Part shown: positions 13,801 through 22,800 of the stretch, one piece after another
Position numbering within the stretch: position 1 is the stretch's first letter
Layout of the letters: each line of letters starts with the position of its first letter
NCBI GenBank assembly: GCA_035236585.1
Contig: CP141138.1
Coordinates: 29,523,437 to 29,587,436, forward strand
Origin: Warburgia ugandensis
Lineage: Eukaryota > Streptophyta > Magnoliopsida > Canellales > Canellaceae
Direction: 5' to 3'
DNA: 64,000 nt
Program-made: the position numbers and the translations under genes
Notes under the pieces: generated by a model
Told to the model about the DNA's origin: nothing
What the model saw: the letters and a program-made list of their open reading frames with translations, nothing else
Databases searched by the model: none

Positions 13801-16800
13801 AACAAAGTAAAATCATGCCAAGAGTGCGGACAGTGTAACTATATTTCAGTGCAAATATAAGAACCCATATCAGGGAGGATTTGGAAACAGAAAAGAATAC
13901 ATTGTCCAGTTGAAATTGCGTAGAAGAAAAACTGAATCTCAAGAAAAGGAAATCAAGTGGACTCTAAGCTTACTTGGATAGCAAATGTAAGTGACGATGC
14001 ATTGTAATGATGTTCCAGTCTACCACCAACAAGTTTTGCAGCAAGCCATAAATCACTAGTCTCTTCCGCAGTAAGATCGACAAATCGCTTCACTTGACGC
14101 ATTGGGCACACAAGTACATGTAAATAATGTCAAGTTGATCAAAAGGAAGATAACAGCATACCTTCACACATCTCCACAGGAAAGTCAATATTTTATCATA
14201 TCCTAGGAACAGGTTTTTAACTAGCTCCGGACACTCACATGCATATTGCATATTTATGCATCCATGCATATAAAAGATTATGCTCACACAGATATTACTC
14301 GATTCATGTAGCATATTGTTACATCAGCAGAACCTGAAGAAAGCAGATTTGGCAAATATTATACAAGAAGAAGGAAGGAACAAAAATAAACAACATACAG
14401 TTATATTTGTTTACCATCTGTAAGGCAGTTACTTCTGTTGGAGAATTCAAAAGACAGTTACGTATGAAGGAAAGGGGAGGACATAAGAAGGAGGAGAAGA
14501 GAGGGAGGATGATTGAAGGATTGAGTGGAGGTTCTAGCTCCTCGAAAGCTAGAGAATTGTAATCATAGAACCTTGTATACAGAACAGTGTAATCATAGAA
14601 TCTTGTATACATAACAGAACCTACAGAGTTCAGCATTCTTTCTTTCTGAGTGGAATTGGAAATCTGTATTCTAATCTTTTGGAAATTGAATTCGATTGAA
14701 GCCTCTATCACATATCTATGGATACACTATGGATGTTTTTGTGTACAATAGGTCCACTAAGGCATTACTGCATCTACCAGCCTAAGGGGATGTACCACTG
14801 GCACGACTGAAATGCATGCATGAATGGTAACGGACAGACTGACATGCTTATAAAATACAGGCATCTACTTATGGATGTAAGTTTACAAATATGCAACCAT
14901 ATAATAATACAAAGACTAAAACTGGGATATCTAAGTCTGAACATGTCTGTAGAAGCATGAGCAGCATTAACCATAGTGAAAACCATCTTCAGATATTTTT
15001 TCTACAAATGTGTATATACCTATATCCAGGCATATTTGCACAGATACTTGCGACATGGGTATTTCCAGATACATACAGGAATATTTTTAACAGCTGACTA
15101 CTATTTTCAGTACAGCATCATTACTTGAGATAGTGGCTTTCTTCTACACACAGTAAAACATTTTGCAAAGTACTGTCAAAATGTTTTGGGAAATGATTCC
15201 CAAATCCTTGGGAAATTAATGGAAAAGGGGAGAACAAATCGTGAGCTCCTCTCTTGGGCATTTCATCAGCCAATCTGATGGGGGGGTTAGGGCTTCCTAA
15301 AAAGTAAGGACTACCTGTGATGTGATGTTTGATTTCTTGGATATTTGGAAAAGCCTTTCTTGAATATTTGAAGAAGTTGGTCAAAAAGCCCACGTTGTGG
15401 ATCACCTTGGAGATTGGAAATTTGTGGTTTGAGTTACATTGAGTTTGTTGAGAAATCCATGGAGAGCTTGGCGATTGATGTCTGAATGTCCATGGACCCA
15501 TTTCTAGTGTAAAATTAGGCACATACTGGCAAGTTCAGTCTTATATCATGGGATCTGCACATTTTCACAAGGAAACTACTACCAGGCAAAGGAACAATAA
15601 TGCTCACTATTTTTAATCATCCAAAACATTTATCTGTTAGAGCTTTCACTTCTATGAATCATACAATTTCATCACTGTTGGATATTCAAAGACTTTGCCT
15701 TGTCAAGGGCTCATTGTCAAACACACACTTTTCTATTTTGACTTTATAACTGCATGTTTGAAGGCCAAAAGACAACTATTCAATGTTTGTAAGGGCCCCA
15801 TATATGATGATGGATCATCCAAAGTATCACCTAGAAGATAAAAGTAATCATAAATAAGTTTATCTAAAGAACCCAATATAAGCTTACTATATGGAGTATA
15901 ATTAATATATGCTTATAAGAAATGGCAGGCACTTCTCCAAAAATTTGTCACTTATTTCCCTGTACATTTTTGTATTGCTCCTCAAACATTCATCACCAGT
16001 TTCCTTGATCCTGTTTCTGCTCTTTTACCCGAGCATTTCCAGCTTCAGTTTCATGTTTCACTTCCCAAATTCTTCCATCCCGGTATGGACTTACCCTAGA
16101 AGCTATGCGTCACCAAATCATTCATTGAAAGAGGATAAAATAATTTAGTATAGGTTATGCAAAGATATACACCCATGGCTGCTTCTAAACCAGAACGACA
16201 AACAAAATCCTACATAAAAGGATATGACCTGCAAAGGTAAAAAGAAAGATCATTAGGGACAGAAATTTAAAGAAAAGCAATGAAAAACAAGGGGCTAATA
16301 AGAGCATGGTATGCTACACTATAGGAAATGATAAATCCTAAATACAACAGATTATCTGATAAAACAAAATTTTAGATGATTCAATGAATCACCTTGAGGG
16401 AGTTATGCTACCATAATATAGAAAAGGATAACAAAAAAAAATGCATGCTAGAGGTCTGCTCCTACAAAACATTAAAATCTAGTATAAATTAATGTGGAAA
16501 TCTTACTTCAAGAAAACAGTCATAGGAAATCTTACTTCAAGAAGATAGTCATCGGATACATGGTTTCTTAATTAGAATAGGACAAGGATGGAAATTTGGC
16601 TTTTAGAACTTTCACTTATGATAAGGTTTCTTATCTTTGGAGAAAATGTGGAACTATAGAAGGGTAGTAAGGTGAAGGAAGTTTAGAATATGCTTGGTGG
16701 AAATCTTGACTTCTAAAGAGAGTTTCTCCATGGAAAATGATATTTGATACTGATGGATCTGGCTTAAGTCTGGCAATAACAGAATGCTGCAATGAGTCAA

Positions 16801-19800
16801 AGATTGAAATAAGGGAGCTTGTATTAGCTGTGTAATGGATCTACAATGTGCAGAAGTAACAAGAATGAAGAAAGAAAAAAGTTGTTGACAGTAATTCCCT
16901 AGCTTTCGAGGAGCTAGAACCTCCTTTCACTCAGAATTCCATTTTTCCCTCTTCTTCCTCCCCATTCCTTCTGATATCACCCTCCTCAACAGAACCAACC
17001 CCACAGACCAATGATATTCCTATCCTCTTCAATCTTTCACAGATCCAAGTTAGAAACCAGCCATGACATCATCTCTCCATTAACATTCCTTATTGAATTC
17101 CTAGATCTAAATCCACCTCCCTTTCCTAGAGTAAGTCTTCACCATAGTGGAAACAATTCATCTATAAATTCAAAGGCTTTTCACATTTTTAACCTAAGCA
17201 GAGGTTGGGTGAGACAACCTTAAAACATTGCACTCTTTACTTGGTGATCTTTAGAGCTAGACGGGAAAATTTTCCTGAAATATGCACGGTACAGATTCAA
17301 GCTGCAGGAAATCAAACTCTTCACACTTAGAACTAAAAAATCACTCAATTTTTGCTTGGGCTAAACCTAGCATGCATTAGTAAATCTTCTTATAAAACCC
17401 ATACTTGAAAATCACACTCTAGAACTGAAGATTTCCTCTAGGTTGCTGATTTTTCCTGTTCTCTGCATGAAGATTTAACCTAGGCTGAACTTCACGTTGA
17501 GCACACAAGGACCTATATTGCACTCGCGGAGTTTGTCGCGGGTCTAGCTATGCTATTAGGGGTGGCGCGCTCTTGCTGGGTGCTTGAGGGCAGAGCCCCC
17601 AAAAGGTAACAGAAATCTAATACAATTTTTTTATTTTTTTTTAATTTTTTTTGGGGGGGGGGGGGACCATGGGTGTTGAGGTAACAAATAAAAACCAATG
17701 CAGATCCTAAGCAACCTTATGCTTTATGGCTTAATTTGTATGCTGAGATCATATCAGAATTAATTTAAATAAGAAAAACATAAATTAAACTACCACTAGC
17801 TTTTTAACATGCAGCAAACGACCTTAATAAGTATGAATGGCCTACAACGAATTATAGGATCTGCATATCGTCCCAGATCTCTACCGATTAAGGTAAGATC
17901 AAAGTTTTGACAAAAGCTATTCAGCTTTGGATGATTGAAAGAAATCGATTATAGGTCTTGACCAAAAGCGAGCAAAAGAGACCAGAAATGTGGTGCCATT
18001 GAGATCAGTTCCTGCTTCGTTTCGATTGATTTCTGTGGCTCTCTAAGCTTTTGATCTGGGGTTTCAAGAATTTAACGTAAAATAACAATTATAGATTGTT
18101 ATCAATATAGATCATGTAACCACACACAACACAGAAATCGTCCGATAAAAGGTATACTGACTTACAGAACAAGATGAAACGATATTAATTCAACCTCGTA
18201 CCAAATGTAGCTTCACACTTATGAGAAGGAAGTTAGAACGAGGAATCCACCAAGTCTAACAAAATCTTCATTCATTATTCATTAAGAAACTCCTTACACA
18301 AAAGAGAAAAGGATCTTAAGTAGGGAACATCCAACCCTCATCTAGGGTAAAAACAGAATTGCCCCTACTTAAGTCACGAGCACAACACACTAAGAAACCT
18401 AATACCTTAGTGGTAAATATCCAAAGTAAAACTAAACTATAACATAGTATAAAATTTAAAGAAAAAAAAAAAAGAAAGAAAGAAAAAGTTGGATGATGGT
18501 TTGCATCACATTCTCCCTACAAGTTTGCTTCTCATGGTAGTTTCAATATATAAGTCAACTGTGCTAATAATCTCTAACAATTGTTTGTTGCATACTAAGA
18601 TAAAAATAAGCTCTCGACTTGTAAGAAATGAGTAAGTCCTTACGCAGAGTGGCATGGCAAGAGCTCTAAGATCAATGACCCAACCATATCAGCACTTATG
18701 ACATGTAGGTTATTTTCATCTTCTTCTGTAACAAATAGATCACCATCACTTAGAGGTGGTTTCTCCATCTTTTCATTTCATAGTGCCTTCCCTTTTATCT
18801 TGAGTTTCTAGAAATACCTCCTTATGTCTCAACCGCCTCCAAAACAGTGACTAATAACCTTGCCTCTAAACTTTGATCTAAGGTTGGATTTGTTTTCAAC
18901 ATTTGGCTCTCTATGTGAGGTTTTACCTTGCACTTGTTAAGACATGTGGGCTGCAAACACTCAAGGATTTTGTTTGTGTTGATTCATTTAACAAGCTACT
19001 TATCACACAATTCATGCTCAACATCACAATGCATCAAATCGCTCTAAGAAACTACTAAACAAACAATACCGCTGAAAATTCATCATCAAACTATAAGACC
19101 ATGTACCTCATTAATATATTTTGTTGCCAAAGCAGTTTCTTGAATTTCAAGTTCACTAGAAGTTGAACAAGAAAGGCTTTGTTTGCCACTGTATTTGCTA
19201 CATATTTGCTTCATATAGGTTGTATTTTCATAGAGATTTGATGGTGATTCATTAGACATGAGGAAATCCAATATCATCCAACCACTGTCTAATGGTGACA
19301 TTAGTCTTGTTTCTTCCATTAATCTCTAAACCCTCGTTCCTGCAATGGAAGTATCATATCTACACCTCTACCCTCTACGACATAGAAGACTCTCCATTTT
19401 GGCTTTTCATACCACTTCATTTACTCCATTTGGGACTAAGCATCCTCGAAGTAGTAATTTCCATCTTGATTCACATGAAATATAATCATGAGTACGAGTA
19501 CCTTTAGTACCTCTTGATGGCAAAATGAGAAATTCTTTTCTTGTATGTCAACCACTTACAGTTTCAACAAATACCCCATGTTGCAAAATAGAAAATGCAC
19601 AAAGCAATTGACACAATCTAACTAATGAAAGGGAAAAATAAAGAATAGGAAGGGGAAAAGGGAAATCACCAAATTTACATAGAAAATCCTCTCAAATCAG
19701 GAGATATAAATCATGGACATAAAGCGGAAAACACTCTATCAAGAAATGAATACAATGTCTTATTCTCAAGCCAACACTTGCTTGAGGATCTCCTTATTAG

Positions 19801-22800
19801 AGAACAAAACCCCAACTTTCTTCTCTTTCATCTCAGCTAAGTTGTCAATCTCGAAATGATACTTGAAACAATTTTTTGCCAACTACTACACACCAATCTA
19901 CCATATTCATACTGCCCGATATAGATAAAAAAAACAAATAACCCTAGAAAATCTATTGAAAAAATAGTTCTCAATTAGATCCAGCACCAGCCCCGATCAA
20001 ACAAACTAGTTCCCACATATACTTTTAAAGATGTTATTAGATCAACTTATGAAACTCCACTAATGCCATGCCGGTCCCAAGCCCAGATGAAAAAGGAGGA
20101 GGGTCTTGTGTCAGGTGCCAGCCAGCAAGGAAGAAGTTGAAGATGATTTTGTTATTTCTTTCCTACTTGCAAATGAATATACATTTGTATATTAGTCTGT
20201 AAGAAAGAAATGAAAATCATCTCCAACTTCTTAAAAGTATGGCGACCCTAACATGACATGAATCGAAAACTAACATTCCCTCAAGATAGAGCATCCCCCA
20301 TAAGCGACACACTATATTGGATCTAGGGTGTAGTGAAAAATGGGCAAAGGTTACTAGGGCATTCTCCCAGAAGCACCACACTACATCAAATCCCGAGTGT
20401 AGTGGAAAATGGGTAAGGGTTGCTAAAGCGTCCCTTCAAGAAGCGACGGAACCTAGGTGCAGTGAAAAGTGGGCGTGGGCTCATGCCATGGAGGTCAAGA
20501 AGTGCGCTAGTAAATAGGATATCTCAAGAGCATAAGATTCATATTGCCATATGGAATATAGTGACATTGATAGGTAAGAGTTTGTAGTAGATACAATGAA
20601 ATGTAAGAGAGTCAGCATTGCTTGTATCCAAGAAACCAAGTAGAAAGAGGGTAAAACTAGAGAAATCAATGGGTATAAACTCTGATACGTAGGAAAGGAT
20701 AATAACAGAAATGGTGTAAGAATAATAGTAGATAAAGAAATAAAGGATAAAGTTGTGGAGGTTAAAAGAATCAATTATAGAATTATAATAATAAAACCTG
20801 TTGTAAGAGAGCATATCATAAATGTTATAAGTGCATATGCACCACAAGTAGAGTTAGAAGATATAATCAAAAAATAATTTTGGAAAGATATGGAGGGAGT
20901 CATGCAAAAAATTCCCAACACTGAGGGGATATTTATAGGAGCAAACTTAAATAGCTATGTAGAAAGAAAAAAAAAAAAAAAAGCAAGATATGATAGGATA
21001 AATGGAGGGTATGATATAGGAGAACGAAATGAGATGGGGACAACTATCCTCGATTTTGCTTTATCATATAACCTGGCCATTGCAAATACATTCTTCAAGA
21101 AGAGGGAATGAACACTTAATAACCTTTAAAAGTGGACTTCATAAAAGCCAAATAGACTTTTTTCTACTTAGGAATACTGAAAGATCAATGTGTAAGGATT
21201 GTAAGGTGATACCTTGTGAGAGTTTAACCTCAAAACATAAGTTAATGGTTATGGATATCTATATTAAAAGATAGAAGAAATGAAATGAACTTAATAGGTA
21301 TCCAAAAACTAAGTAGTGGACCTTAAAAGGAGAGAAAATAACCCCATTCACAAATAAGTTGAAAGTAGAAGGAAACTGAAACTATGAAACAGAAGTAAAC
21401 ACCATGCGGACTAATATGGATGAGTCAATTAAGAAAGTGGCAAAAAATGTCTTAAGAATATTTAGAGATAAAAGGCAATTAGTAAAGGAAACATGGTGGT
21501 GGAGTGAAATAATGAAAAAAGTTATTAAAGAAAAACAGATGTGTTTTAAAGCATGGTAGAAAAATAGAAATAATAAAAAACTATGAATAGTATAAGAATG
21601 TTAAAAAAGTTACTAAGAGAATAGTAAGTGAGGCTAAACTTAACACATATGATAAGGTCTATAGTAGACTAAGATCAAGAGAAGGTGAGAAAAATGTGTT
21701 TAAACGATGAGATCAAACAAAGGTGGGAAACTTACTTTCAAAAATTGTTAAATGACAATGGCTCTAAGAATATAGGGATTGTAAATACTATAAACCTAGA
21801 TAACATTGGACATTATAGATATGAACGTAGGATTAGAATACATGAAGTGAAAGAGGCCTTGAAAAAGATAGAATCAGGAAAGGCCATGAGGCCCGATAGT
21901 ATATTAATAGAGGTTTGGAAGCATATGGGAGATACTAAAGTAGTTTGGTTGACCAAGTTGTTTAACAAGATTATAAAACCAAAGAAAATGCCAAAATAAT
22001 GGAAGAAAAGCTCTATTGTACCAATTTATAAGAATAAAAGAAACACACAAACCTGCACTAATTATCAAGGGATCAAATTTATGAGCCACACTATGAAACT
22101 TTTTGAGAGAATGATTGAGAAGAGGCTACAGCATAAAACAAGTGTATTAGAGAACCAGTTTGGATTCATGCCTGAGAGGTCTACCATGGAAGCTATTTTC
22201 TTACGAAGACAATTGATAGACCTCCACATGGTCTTTATCGACTTAAGGAAAGCTTATGATAGAGTCCATAGAGAGTTAATATAGAAGGTATTGAGCAAGA
22301 AAGGGGTTTCATGATAGTATATAGATATAATTAAATATACGTATGAGGGAGCGGTAACAAATATTAAGACCACTAGTGGCAAGACCATGATTTTCCTGTC
22401 ACTGTAGGATTGCACCAAGGATTAGCATTAAGCCCATACCTTTTCACGATGGTAATAAATGAGTTAACAAAACATCTATACGAAGAGATTCTATGGTGCA
22501 TGCTATTTGCAGATGATAACGTCTTGATGAGACAAGGGAAGGCGTAAACACAAAGCTAGAATTATGGATAGAAGCATTAGAATTTAAAGGATTTAAAATC
22601 AGCCGAACTAAGACAGAATATATGGAATGCAATTTTAGCAAAAAGAGGAGTAGGAGTGGAACACTAGTTAAGATTGATATCCAAGAAGGTCTCGTATAAG
22701 ACCACTTTCGGTACTTAAAATCAATGATTCATGAGAGTGGAGAAATTGAGAGGGAGGTTACTTAGAAAATCTAAGCGGATTAGAACAAATGGAGATGTGC

